Source: Orychophragmus violaceus
Taxonomy: Eukaryota > Streptophyta > Magnoliopsida > Brassicales > Brassicaceae
Assembly (NCBI GenBank): GCA_030180135.1
Contig: CM058236.1
Coordinates: forward strand, 48,900,947-48,964,946
DNA length: 64,000 nt
Reading direction: 5' to 3'
The notes under the pieces are model-generated. The model made no database searches. It was given only the letters and a program-made list of their open reading frames with translations, and was not told where the DNA came from. Shown in pieces: positions 36,133-48,015 of this stretch (positions are counted from its first letter, which is position 1; each line of letters starts with the position of its first letter). The position numbers were made by a program, and so were the translations under genes.

Positions 36133-37485
36133 ATGTCTTCCTCTAATTATTTCAGATCGTGTATGGACGGACCGAGGGTTGATGAGACGACGAACTTAGT
36201 GCACATCCCATATGCACTCGGTATTATGAAATTCATATCGGTAGCTTGCAATCAAGCACACACGCAGGAAACCGGTAAGCTAAAATGTCCATGTACTCTT
36301 TGCTGAAACGTTAGAAATCGTACGATTGACGAGGTATGGCATCACTTGTACTCAGCTGGTTTATGGCGGGTTATAAGATTTGGTATCTTCACGGGGAAAT
36401 ATCGGATTATGCAAGTAGTAGTAGAGAACCTTTTGGTAGTACTGGTACATTGGAACCTAATTTTAGTTCTAGCGAACCTTATAGCGCGGATGTAGATTTT
36501 GGTGTAGGTATTGTTCAGATGATTAATGATGCATATAGAGAAAATATTCATGAAGTAGGTGAATATAAAATTCCTAGGGTAGATGAGGAACCTAGTGTAG
36601 AAGCTAGGAGATTTTTTGATATGTTAGATGCAGCGAAGCGGCCGCTTTACTTTGGTTGCAAAGAGGGTCATTCGCCATTATCATATGCTACAAGATTAAT
36701 GGGCATAAAGACGGACTAAAATTTGGCGGAGCAATGTGTGGATGCGATTTGCGATTTTGTGAAAGATATTCTCCCTGAAGACAATCTTGCGCCAGGTTCA
36801 TACAACGATGTCGAGAAACTTTTTAAAGGGCTTGGATTTCATATCAGATGATAGATGTGTACATCGGCAACTGTATGATATATTGGCGAGAAGTTGAATA
36901 CCGTTTGGAATGTAAATTCTGTAAGAAGCCGCGCTATGAGGATACAAGGGGAAGATCTAAGGTTCCGTCCAAGCGAATGTGGTATATGCCGTTAACGGAT
37001 AGGTTGAGGCGCTTATACCAATCGGAGCGAACTGCAGGGGAAATGAGATGGCATGCTGAGCATAGAAGAAGAGTAAAGATCGCACATCCGTCGGATGCTG
37101 AAGCGTGGTGACATTTTCAGGGAGTATATCCAGATTTTGCATACGAGCCACGTAACATGTACCTCGGATTAAGCACATATGGTTTCAACCCGTTTGGAAG
37201 GAATGGGAGACAATATTTGTTGTGGCCAGTGATTTTAACTCCTTATAACCTATTGCCATCTATGTGCATGCGTCGAGAGTTTATTTTCCTCTCCGTACTC
37301 GTTCCCGGTTCAGAGCATCCAAGAAGATCACTTGATGTATTCTTGCAGCCATTGATATATGAGTTGCAAATGTTATGGCTACCCGGTGTTGTAGCATATG
37401 ATGTCTCCTGCAAGGAAAATTTTCTGATGAGGGCTGCATTAATGTGGACCATTAGCTATTTTCCGTCCGTTAATATCCGTCGGTA
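36133..37485 (+). pseudogene. CACTA TNPD-type transposase, truncated and broken
   Basis: An ATG at 36133 opens a transposase-associated N-terminal domain with a Cys pair (LKCPCTLC), followed by a TGA at about 36304. After a frameshift near 36360 the frame IWYLHGE continues through 36719. Blocks of the Transposase_21 (TNP2-like) domain follow in other frames: RMWYMPLTDRLRRLYQSE (about 36977), a TGA near 37109, then HFQGVYPDFAYEPRNMYLGL, GRQYLLWPVILTPYNLLP, SLDVFLQPL and ALMWTISYFP. The sequence then passes directly into the subterminal repeats. The catalytic C-terminal half and TNPA are missing, so this copy is non-autonomous. Confidence 0.85.
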
Positions 37486-37792
37486 AACTGTCGGTTAATA
37501 TCCGTCAATAAACCGTCGGTAATTAGCCTTCGAAAAACCGTCGGTTAAGTCGTCGGTTACCGACTATCAGTAAACTGTCGGTAAACCGTCGGTTTATTGA
37601 CCGTCGGTAAACCGTCGGAAAATTTAGTGTCGGAAATCCGTCGGAAATTACCGACAGTTTTCCGACGGAAAATTATTTCCGACGAAATAGAACCGACGGA
37701 TTGGTCCGGCCGGAATTCCGTCGGTAAATGCCGTTACCGACGGTTTACCAACGATTTGGGCCGTCGGTTTTTGACTTTTTCTTGTAGTGCAA

Positions 37793-38420
37793 GACTGGTT
37801 TTAAATTTACCTTGTCTAGGGCTTGCCAACTTCTCAAACATCTGAGTAAACATGTATACCTCCGGTTTACTGTTCTTGAGATTCCCTAGTGTCATAACTC
37901 TCTGTAATATCCTAGATTCTCACTCTCTAAATGTAACTATATATAGTTACTCTATGTGTAATAATAACATATGCACTTTTGTAATCATCTATATGGTATC
38001 AAGACCCAATGATCCTTAAAATCCAAAATTTTCTTTTCATACAGAGAACTTTGTATCAACTGTATAATCTGATATTATAACCTAAGGCAACAATATTATA
38101 TACATAAATCATCACTCTTAAGTTTATTAAATTAATGACCATTTTATATTCTTTGAGTCGCAGAGAGAAGATTGAAAAAAACAAGATTGATAACAATCCA
38201 ATCCAAGAGCGAAAGATGCAAAAACAAGATTGATCATATCTAATCTTAAGGACTAAAACTCTTAATTTCAGTTGGAAGTAGAATTTCATTAAGACAAAGG
38301 ACGTTGTGAGGTGGATAATAACAAAGAAAGGGAGAATATTCTTTTTAAGAGATGGTTACACATGATGAGGTTATTTAAATGGCATAAAATGATTATATAC
38401 TAGATAAGAAAACGAAGGTT
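37793..38420. repeat. AT-rich spacer with dispersed repeat copy
   Basis: The stretch 38065-38300 is the second copy of the sequence at 32393-32620 (TTGATAACAATCCAATC, GATTGATCATATCTAATCTTAA, TTAATTTCAGTTGGAAG). This points to an old repeat or segmental duplication in the region. No gene is seen. Confidence 0.6.
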
Positions 38421-39150
38421 ATGGAGTTATCCTATCCATTATTAGATCTGATGTCTAATACTCCGCCTACATATGTCACAAATGATATAAAAGTTCAGAG
38501 CTTGATCGAATTAAGTAGAATGCATGTTTTACGCCTTTGCATCTTTATTCAATGCATGGGCCATGTGAATGACGATGTGGATGGACATGCGGAGGATATT
38601 TATGGTGAAGCGAGTGAAGAGGCGGATGATGATGGGAATGAAGAGGTGGATGATGATGCAGATGATGATGAAAATGTGAAAGTCAAAGACGAGATTGATA
38701 GATTACAGTGAATACAGAAAAGTGAAAGATGAGGATGAATATGGTATGTATTTTGATGTTAACAATATATGCCAACCAGAGTTTTGGTAGCAAGGATGAG
38801 TTTGTATCAGAGTTGATATTGACGACAATGATGTTAAATTATAGTATTGTTTACAAAAACTATTTGTAGCAAAATGATGTGTGAATGGATGTGCATTGAA
38901 GCTTAAAGCAGGTGTGAAGAACAAAGCAAACACGTTTTGGGTGAAAAAATATTTGAAGGTCCATACATGTTCGGTGGTGGACCGATCAGCTCACCGTAGA
39001 CGTTGTAATCCAAAATATTTTGCAAGGTTATTTATAAATCATGTTGGAATAATTGATGAAATTGTGGCAAAACGTATCAAAGAGTACATGAATGTGATGT
39101 TTGGTTTGAAATTGGATTATACCACTTCTTATATGCCCAATAATTGGTGA
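38421..39150 (+). pseudogene. Mutator-like (MuDR) transposase relic, N-terminal
   Basis: The first block (38421-38711) reads TPPTYVTNDIKVQSLIELSRMHVLRLC, followed by an Asp/Glu-rich linker, as seen at the N-terminus of plant MULE transposases. The second block (38881-39150) contains KYLKVHTCSVVDRSAHRRRC and INHVGIIDEIV, which fits the MuDR-type DNA-binding domain with its HTC motif. The blocks are separated by stops. The catalytic DDE domain is absent or unrecognisable to 39400. No terminal inverted repeats were found, so the parent element is not delimited. Confidence 0.7.
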
Positions 39151-39484
39151 GAGGGACAACATAAGATGGATATGAGAAGTTGTCTTTTGATTCGCACCAA
39201 ATCGAGGAAGTCAACTGGGGAAGTTTCATTGGCCTTGTACAAGATGAGGAGAATCAGTACAAATATCTTTTATACCTTTAGGAGCTTCAATAGCACTACA
39301 AGTCTTTCTTACTTTATATTAATTTCACCCCTCCATTTTTTGAAGGTTGAAAGCTTGTCGGAGGGGAGATTTCTGGCAATATAGACCGGCTGAAAAGAGA
39401 TAAAATCGGCCGATGTACCGGGATTCAAAAAAAAAAAAAATCAAATCGGACTTATTGAAAAAGTTTTGAATGGATAGTTTAGAG

Positions 39485-40690
39485 TAAGTGTCCGCAATCA
39501 CTGCTATTCGTGGATACTACCACGATCATATCATGTGTTGGACACTTCTCATGGATAGCCAGACTTGACTAAGCTAATATCTTCCACATATGGATGGATA
39601 TACATGTATCCATGGTTTGTTACCTACTTAGTATCTTGAGTATTATCTTCAAAAACAAAACTATCCATCATTTAGGTAATTTAGCTCACTCCCGAAACCA
39701 AATTTGCCAAGTATCAATCATTAAAGATCACATATAACTAGTTCTTCACCTTAAAATTACTTTGCCTAACCACCAAGTGATGTTTATTTTTTCAAAACTA
39801 AAATGATTATCCATTAGTAGATCATAGTATGATTATCCATAGATATATATTCGACATAAGACCAATAATATCATGCTGGACGCTTCTCATGGATAACCAA
39901 ACTTGACAATGCTAATATTTTCCACATATGGACGGACATACATGTATCCGTGGCTTGTTACCTACTTAGTATCTATCTTCACATATAATTTATTGGAGTA
40001 TTTTCTTCAAAAACAAAACTATCCATCATTTAGGTAATTTAGCTCACTCCCGAAACCAAATTTGCCAAATATCCACCCTTAAAAATCACATATAACTAGT
40101 TCTTCACCTTAAAATTACTTTGCCTAACCACCAAGTCATGTTTATTTTTTCAAAACTAAAATTATTATCCAATAATAGATAATAGTATGACTATCCATAG
40201 ATATATATTCGACATAAGACCAATAATATCATGATGGACGGTTCTCATGGATAACCAAACTTGACAATGCTAATATCTTCCACATATGGACGGACATACA
40301 TGTATCCATGGTTTGTTACCTACGTAGTATCTATCTTCACATATAATTTATTGGATTATTATTTTCAAAAACAAAATTATCCATCATTTAGGTAATTTAG
40401 CTCACTCCCGAAACCAAATTTGCCAAATATCCATCCTTAATGATCACATATAACTAGTTCTTCACCTTAAAATTACTTTGCCTAACCACCAAGTCATGTT
40501 TATTTTTTCAAAACTAAAATGATTATCCATTAATAGATCATAGTATAATTATCCATAGATGTATATTCGAAAAAGATCAATAATATCCTAGTATCCTCTT
40601 AGTCCATGGTTTGTTATCTACTTAGTATCTATCTTCACATATAATTTATTGGAGTATTATCTTTAAAAACAAAACTATCTATGATTTATG
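39485..40690. repeat. satellite-like tandem array, about 340-358 bp unit
   Basis: The landmark GGACRSTTCTCATGGATA occurs at about 39541, 39879 and 40237, giving spacings of 338 and 358 bp. A truncated fourth unit lies around 40590-40690. Units share blocks such as ACATGTATCC, CTCACTCCCGAAACC and CACATATAACTAGTTCTTC. There is no coding content. Confidence 0.9.
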
Positions 40691-41879
40691 TGGAGTGTGG
40701 TGTATGACACATATTTGTGTCCATCCAAGAAAAGAGGGAAGGATAGTTAGGCGTGTGACACCTATCATTGACTTTTTAGAGTTATTCTCACATGTGAGGG
40801 TAAATATGTCTTTTTGACGCTGAAACCTATAAAAAGATACAAGATTGCAAGTAGAGTTACAAAAATATAAAACTGTAATTAATTTTTAAAAAGATATATT
40901 CAGTGCAATTATTTCACCAAATGACTCATATCATAGTTTTCAACCAAGTAAAGCAAAAAATAGAAAATAAATTTATGGCATTAAATTTATTGATGTGGCA
41001 AAGCAGTGTTGCTTTTCCAGTGGGATATAAGGGTATAAATTCATGTCTGAAGTATAGCCAGATATTCAACTTATACCTGAAGTATAATACCGTGCAAATT
41101 AATACTCAAACTTTTAAAAATTCAAAAACAGACATTATGGGGGGGGGGGGGTGTATTGGACTAGAGATTTTAGAAGTTTTTAGGAGATTTTAAAGTTGGC
41201 GAGATTTGGATGGAATTTGAGGATATTTGAGTGATTTTGGTGGATTTTAAAAATAAAAATAAAAATCTATAGATATTTAATGAGATGTTTTTTTAAAAAA
41301 AATTTCAGAGTATTTTAGGTGACTTTGACTTGTACCATATGTGTGTTTCAACATAATTTGAACTATTTTTTCTCTCACGTCAGAAAAAAAAACATCTTGC
41401 TATTTAATCTAAGAAAAAGATAAGATTAAAAAAGGGTCAAAAGTTATATGGAGCTGTGATGAATCATGTTCCTAATCCCATGCATGCATAAAATCAGGGT
41501 TTATAAACATATATATAGCCCACGTTTTTTACTTGAAGAAGTCAAAAATCAGAGAAAATATAAATGGAATCGATGAACACATGTAATTGGAAACTGACAA
41601 TTGATATGTTGTTTGTAAATGTGTTTCGAGAAAATGAGTGAAAGTAACGGTTGTTTCTTGCAGGCGACAGTTACTCTGGACTTTTGAGGACACTGATCCT
41701 TTATGTGCACCAAGACAAAAAAAGAAAAACAGACCCTGAAACCACAAGACCAATCAAAGCTATGTTGACTGACAAGACCAATTTGGACTAGTTGGAGAGT
41801 AAGTCTTTGCTTCTTCTCTCCTCCTGTTTCACATTCATGTTAACGAGACATACTCTGATCCGAGTATACCACTATATAT
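40691..41879. other. intergenic AT-rich, poly-G run
   Basis: A G run of about 13 bases near 41139 is followed by TGTATTGGAC, which could be one end of a small DNA element. I could not find a partner end. No gene is supported. Confidence 0.5.
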
Positions 41880-42421
41880 TGTTGGAGTCAAGATTACCAC
41901 TTTCCTAAGAAGGCCTATTCAGGAATTTAGGTCGGCCCATAATGGAAAGGCGGTTTAGAGCCCAAGTCGGTAAAACTAAGTTAAACCCGACCCGGTTCAA
42001 ATCGGCTTAGATTTAGGGTTATGAGTATATCACAAATAAGGCAAAGGAGGCACAATGCATAGCGGCGCCGTGATACAGAAATATTCTGTAAATCAGAATA
42101 TAGATATTAAGAAATATTTATATTTATCTTAATTTCTATATTATTTAACCGACTTTGTAACCTTATAAAAAGGAGCTTCGCTATTCAATAGAAAGATACG
42201 CTTTTCATAATACTTTTAGGCTGAGAGATCTTAGAGCCGACCTTAACCTAATTTCTCTCCGGCGAGTTAAACATCTTTTCTTTGCTGCTTTATTCCATCT
42301 CGGAGTCAAAGAAAAACCCTAATTTCCAAATCTCGCCGTGTTCTTTAATCTTCTTTTAGAATCCCTCAAGAAAAACCTAAAACTCTTGCTATCTTCAGAT
42401 AGACCGAGTTGAGATCTTACA
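41880..42421 (+). repeat. gypsy #2 5' LTR (542 bp)
   Basis: It begins TGTTGGAGTCAAGATTA and ends GATCTTACA. It is homologous to 11538-12088. Its partner is outside the window. Confidence 0.9.
42164..42170 (+). promoter_or_regulatory. TATA box in gypsy #2 LTR
   Basis: TATAAAA lies within GTAACCTTATAAAAAGG, at the position matching the TATATAAAG of gypsy #1. The start of transcription would be expected about 25-35 bp downstream, near 42200. Confidence 0.6.
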
Positions 42422-42440
42422 ATTGGCGCCGACTGTGGGG
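42422..42440 (+). other. primer-binding site region, gypsy #2
   Basis: ATTGGCGCCGACTGTGGGG directly follows the LTR and is identical to gypsy #1 on its strand. Gag begins 27 bp later. Confidence 0.75.
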
Positions 42441-42466
42441 ATTTCTAAGAGAAATTTCTGAACGAG

Positions 42467-44416
42467 ATGTCTGGAAATAACGACGACCTTAATCCAGAGG
42501 ACAACCCCAGGGTTGAAACCGAAGGAAGTGATTGCGAGCTAAGCGATCATGACGATGAAAACGCGGTACCCAACGGCAAAACGCCGCAAGGTGACAAGCC
42601 AGGAGGAGGTCGAGACGACGGTAAACGTATCCCGTCACTCGACAAAACCGCTAGACAAGTCGACCAAGACGAGGTGCCAAAATCGATTCCCAGAACGATT
42701 TGATAAGAGGATTCTCGGAGAAAATCGACCTGTTGCAGTCTGAGCAAGATCGAATTCGTTCAGACCAACAGTCGAGGAAATCCAAGAGAGAGATTCCTCC
42801 GGAGGTAAAAGACAAGGTCGTCAAACGACTATTCAATGAAACACCCGAAGGAGACCGCCAAGAGCGAAGCCGAGACCGTGAACTCAAGAAAGACTCACGC
42901 CGAGAACGCGAAGAGAAAGATAAGCATGAGCAAGGCTCGCAGAAGAAGGGACTCGAGCGAACTCAAGCGGGTTCGCGACAGAAGCGTGACGACTTGCATG
43001 ATGAGCGTTACTCACCCAACAGGGACCTAGAGTACGAATACGAGCAAAGTGACTATGAATCTCAGCGCGACCGAGGTTCGGATCACAGACGAAGCTCACG
43101 CCGTGAGAATGACTCGCGTCGGGATAACCATCGCTACAAGTGAGGCACATCCCCGGAGGAAACTCATGGAACGCCAGAACATAGAGCAAGCCGCAGCCAG
43201 GTCGAAAAGCAATTGACCGAGCTCAGAGATACCCTAAAAGAGCTTAAGGGAGAAGTTCACAGCGTCAAGGGATCGGCACCTGAGATTGACCGAATCATTG
43301 AGGAAACTCAGAGAACGCCTTTCACCTCGCGCATCACGAATACATACATTCGCCAAAAGGAGAAACTCAGACTGCCGATGTATAACGGAACGAAGGATCC
43401 CACTTCTCACCTAACGACTTTCAAGATCATGGCAGCAAAAGTGCGATTCTCTTCAACTAAGGAGCGCGACATAGGCTTCTGCCAGCTATTCGTCGAGACT
43501 TTGGAAGGAGAGGCGTTGACATGGTTTTCCCGGCTCCCGCCCAAATCGATCGACTGCTTCGCCGACCTCACTCGAGCGTTCGTAAGACACCACTTCGCCT
43601 ACGTGAATAAAGATACATCACTAAACGCACTAATGTCAATGTCCCAAGAAAAGAAGGAAACCTTGAGAGCCTTCATAGACCGGTTCAAAACAACCATGAC
43701 ACGAGCAGAAGCTCCGGATAAGTTCACAATCGCGGCCCTGACGAATGCCGTGTGGCATGAATCACCTCTTTACCAGGATCTAGTTGTTAACCCGCCACTA
43801 ACCATCGAGGACGCTCTCCACCGGGCAAACAAATTTGTGGAATCAGAAGAGAAAAAGGTGGCATTAGCAAAAAAAGTTCGGCTCCTTTAAGCAGACCGAC
43901 AAGAAGGAGGACCAGGAACCTAAGAAACATTACGACAAAGGATCTAAAACGACAATGGTGGTCGGCAACACCGGAAAACAACGATCCTCGAAACCATGGA
44001 ATAAGTGGAGCAAGGAGGATAAAGAGGCGGCACCGCAGACTGCTTCCGAGTCGGAAGAAAAGTATTGCGAGTACCATAAGGCCACTTCACATAATACCTC
44101 GGAGTGTAAGACACTTAAAGACGCGCTATACAACCGACTTGTAAGCGGCGAGATCAAGTTATCCATAGACGAGCTAAAAGAGGAAGCGGATCGAAACCGA
44201 AAAGAGCGGATTAAGAATCAAGCGCCCAAACAAGAAAAGCAGCAACGCCGCATTAAAAGCGTAGCCTTAAAACGCGACCGGGATGAAGAGGAGGAAGACG
44301 AAGAAGGAATTCCTAAAACAGTACGAAGAATCAATATGATTATGGGCGGCTTAATCTCGGTGAACGACTCAGTCCGATCGATTAAAGGATATGAACGCAT
44401 GGCATTGGCCTCGTAA
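42467..44416 (+). pseudogene. gypsy #2 gag (broken)
   Basis: The ATG at 42467 opens MSGNNDDLNPEDNP. A small deletion with a frameshift near 42665-42700 moves to the frame with EKIDLLQSEQDRIRSDQQ. A charged region runs to TGA 43141-43143, the same site as in gypsy #1. The gag core follows (43213-43890: LEGEALTWFSRLPPK, DLTRAFVRHHFAYV, FTIAALTNAVWHESPLYQ). A run of A's near 43870 carries a one-base shift, after which KYCEYHKATSHNTSEC and basic sequence continue to TAA 44414-44416. The core that is deleted in gypsy #1 is present here. Confidence 0.88.
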
Positions 44417-44824
44417 AATGCACCTAAGCCGATTCTCTCTGACGATCCTCTCGTCATCTTCACCGACCAAGACCTTTGGGGGACCCATTACCCTCACAAC
44501 GATCCACTGGTGGTCGAGCTCCTTATCGGAAGCTGCCAGGTATCTCGGATCTTGGTTGATACAGGTAGTTCAATAGATTTGATCTTCCTAGATACGCTTA
44601 AGAAAATGGAGATTAAGGAAGAAGATATCAAACAGAAAGCCAAGCCACTTACCGGATTTACAAGCGAGACGACATACACGATCGGAATGATCAAACTGCC
44701 GGTTTACGCAGAAGGAGTTAACAAAATGGTAAAATCCCATATCATTGACAAGCCGACCATTTATAATGTTATTCTCGGAACCCCATGGCTATACAGCATG
44801 AAGGCAGTACCTTCAACGTACCAT
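44417..44824 (+). pseudogene. gypsy #2 aspartic protease, left part
   Basis: It continues in frame after the TAA. It contains CQVSRILVDTGSSIDLIFLD (catalytic Asp) and VILGTPWLYSMK. It is cut by array 2 at the duplicated ACCAT. The remaining residues, starting YLKFSSPKGIQTVKGCQ, lie at 55215 onward. Confidence 0.9.
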
Positions 44825-46202
44825 TGATAGCTAGGATTTTGCAATCCTTTGAGGTATCAATTCCTCAAGCTTATCGATGTAGCCTTGAGGTATCGAACCT
44901 TTTTGGGACGGATAAAACCAATAAGAACAAACCAAACCTCTAGAGTCAAATCACCCAATTAATTTTTTGTTTCTAACAATCCTAACAAGGATAATTCAAA
45001 TAGAAGTAAATAGAAAGCAAATAAACGAAGTGAATTCAATCAATGACAAAGATAAGGCCTAAAGGTTAAGGTCAACGGATAGGTGACTCGGGATGATCAA
45101 TGATCCTAATTCAAACTTCAAAGAAGCTAACCTCCTAGCAATGAACACAACAAGTTGATTAGTTTAATCTCTTAATACTAATCCCTTTACTTAATCCTAA
45201 TCCAAGAACAAATTCTCATTTGTGAATTAAAATCAAGCAAGCAATCAAACAAGTTCCAAACAGCCAACAATCACTCTAAACATACATTTTCATGTGCTAG
45301 AATGTGAAAGTTCTATCAAAGCTAGAAACAGGAATTTCATCGAACACATGGTGGGCAGGAAATCCTAAACATCCTAATTAACGTGATCAAGGCTAATTAG
45401 GCACTAAGCACACTTTGATAGAAGAGGTTTTAAACAATCAAACATTAGAAATCCATTGATCACCCCTAATCAAGCTAATCCTACCTAACCAAAAAGCCCT
45501 ATGAAGAACTACTCACTAATCATCATGTGATCAACAAAACCCATAGAGATAGTGTTAATCATAGGAGATTAGAGAAAGTAGAAAGATTGAAACAAGAAAT
45601 CTCAAAAGAAAATACTTAGATAAATCAAGAATCAAATTTGTTCTTACAAAGTGTTTAGAACATAAAATAAAGCTTCCGAGACAATTGAAAATAGGTTTTT
45701 GGCTTAAATAGTCAATAAGGGGCGAACCGGGTCAACCCGGAACAAACCGGGTGTTGACCCGGATCCAAGACAATTTCTGGGATCTGTATCGGCCAGCCAG
45801 ACCGATATGCTGGCCGATATGAGTTGTCGGATTTTCCGTCAAAGGAGCATATCGGTCTGGCCAACCGATACGCTGACCGATACGCCTTCACTGCTTTTAA
45901 TCCGAGAGTCTGTATCGGTCACCCCAACCGATATGGTGGCCGATATGCCTTCATGCTGGGTTTTTCTTAGTCCTTTGAACTCCAAACTCCACTTCCAAGC
46001 TCACCAATACTCCTTGCACTTCCAATCACCTACAAAGACACAAGAAACACTCCAAACACAACCTAAAATGCTAATTCCTAATCCTAAATGCTTATAGACT
46101 CTAAATGAGACAAAAGACAAGAAGATAACAAGAATGGATGCTAAATGAGATCAAAACATGAGTTAAACACTATCCTAAATGCATGAAATTACAAGTATAT
46201 CA
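44825..46202 (-). repeat. array 2 LTR 1
   Basis: The left outer LTR contains the TATCGG/CCGATA dyad block at about 45787-45946. A TATTTAAG promoter-like core is on the minus strand near 45704-45711. Confidence 0.92.
45787..45946. repeat. TATCGG...CCGATA dyad cluster in array 2 LTRs
   Basis: Repeated short inverted motifs occur in three groups: TATCGGCCAGCCAGACCGATA with TGCTGGCCGATA, then TATCGGTCTGGCCAACCGATA with GCTGACCGATA, then TATCGGTCACCCCAACCGATA with TGGTGGCCGATA. Equivalent clusters are at about 49685-49843 and 54790-54953. The layout of paired short dyads recalls the unrelated GTGTCGATCGACAC modules. Confidence 0.85.
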
Positions 46203-48015
46203 ATTCACAAGCAAGCATAATATCATCAAAGCAAGTTGGGAGAAAGGTTTGAAGGCGGGAGCTCATATCCAAAGGTTTAATCAAGATCAACAAGTTTCAA
46301 TTCAATACTATATAACTAAGGCACAACCGAGTTAAGCCTACTCCAAGGATGTAGCCATACTCATCAAGACAATACTCTTAGCTTAATCCTCAACCTATAC
46401 AAGCATTCAAATCTACTAGCTCCTTAACATTCATTAGAGTTTTCAAGTGAATCATATTCAAAGCAATGCGATTAAACTCATTTGGCAAGGGACAAGGTTT
46501 TGAGATTAAAGTGATCTCAATCAAAAGAGGGGATTCTCCAAATGCATAAAGGTTCTCTCATGAAGAAGATGAATGAGCTATAGTAAAAGGCTAAGAGTTA
46601 GAGGCAATTGGTGCATACTAGGTTGATTTCCATCTACCCATGCCCCAATAGCTTCTTCTCCTAGTCTAACCCACCTAATTGAAGTCTACCTTTTGATCAA
46701 GGCCATTTTTGCCTTATCCCTCTTTCTCAATCAAACACTTTCCAATCAAACTCCCCAAAGACCATTCAAAACCTTTAAAAACAATGGCAATTCTTTTCTT
46801 TTAATCTTAGCTCAAATCTTTCTTTCTCTAGCAATGGTCTCTTTTCATAAACCTTATTTTCTTTCTTTAAGTTGAGCCTTTGGCTTTTTTTTTTTTTTTT
46901 CAAAACTTGAAACATTTTTTCTTTTCAAAACACATAAGAGCTTTTCTTTTTAAACACTTTTGCCAATAAACATATGATCCCAACCAAAATCCCTCTTCAT
47001 TCTTTCCCTTTTTTACTCTCTTTTTCCTTTCTCACCTCTTCCCCCAAACTTTGATCCTAGCCTATTTTAAAGCTAAAGATGTCAAGCTTGCACTACATGG
47101 AAATTTTCCCTAGTCGCCTCATACTCAACACTTTTTACCTAGCTCATTCAAGAAAATAGGCCTACCTCTCAACAAGAGTGTTTATGGTTTGAAAGAAGGG
47201 CGGTGAAAGGTGTGGAGTCTATTCAAGCAAGTGAGAATGGTAAAAAGGATAAGAATGCTTGAATATTTTCAGAGTATCCATGAGTTTAGCACACAAAGCA
47301 TGAGTAAGATAATTAGATGTCATCATTAAAGTTCTCACTTAGGTAGAGCTAGTGTCAATTCAAAGCCTATTTCAGTTTCAAATCAAGTTTCAAAGCAAGC
47401 AATCCGAGCATGGTTCGTCTTAACTTTCTAGCCTTTCTTGAATTGCAATCTTAAAACAATCAACTAGCTCAAACAACTAGCATAAAGAACAAGTCATCAC
47501 TCAATCAGTCTTACAAGGAAATTCAATCATTACTCCCTATGCATGCGTCCTATATGATGCAACTAGACTTGATCCTATGATGCAAGTGCAACTATATGCT
47601 TTCTTTTTGAAATTTTTCGATTTTTTTGGTTTTTCTATGCCTTAGATGCGATGCATGAGACTCAAAGACAAAAAATAAGATCAAAAGAAATATGATTAGC
47701 AACTGGTCTCTCCCCCAAACTTAAATCACACGGTCCCTTGTGTGATCTAGGAAAGGAAAAGAGACCGAAAACACGCAAAATGCAAACAAAGAAAAGAAAC
47801 TAAATATGTACAAGGGAGGAGTGTTACTTGGCTAGTTGTGGTGTGATGGGGATGATAATTCCCCCATGGAGTATGTTGGGTTTGATGAAGAGCAGGGCAC
47901 AATCCCAAAACTCATTTTCTTCATCTTTGCATTTACCCCAAAGCTCCCCAAAAGGATAGTCATGGGAATTCCTCCCAAGTGAGCTTGTTTTGAGTCACTT
48001 AGCTTGAATATCCCT

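Larger units (their letters stand above)
35706..37789 (+). mobile_element. CACTA (En/Spm) DNA transposon, internally deleted
   Basis: This 2,084-bp element begins CACTACAAGAAAA and ends TTTTTCTTGTAGTG. The 3-bp duplication CAA is present at 35703-35705 and 37790-37792. Both subterminal regions are packed with CCGACGG/CCGTCGG and TCCGTCGGAAA motifs (35740-36010 and 37465-37770), as expected for transposase binding arrays. The interior has a truncated and broken TNPD-type transposase. A (CT)n run lies at 36069-36100. Confidence 0.95.

Noticed and set aside
41139..41160. Poly-G run with TGTATTGGAC as a DNA transposon end
   Set aside because: No matching inverted end or target duplication was found nearby.
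42422..42440. Firm assignment of a primer tRNA for the gypsy family
   Set aside because: Only the TGGCGCC core fits the Asp-tRNA type. The following bases do not match that site as seen in array 2.
46693..46875. Short plus-strand frame repeated at 50615-50797
   Set aside because: It is conserved only because it is within the duplicated array 2 internal region. It is opposite to the element strand and hydrophobic by AT-rich composition.
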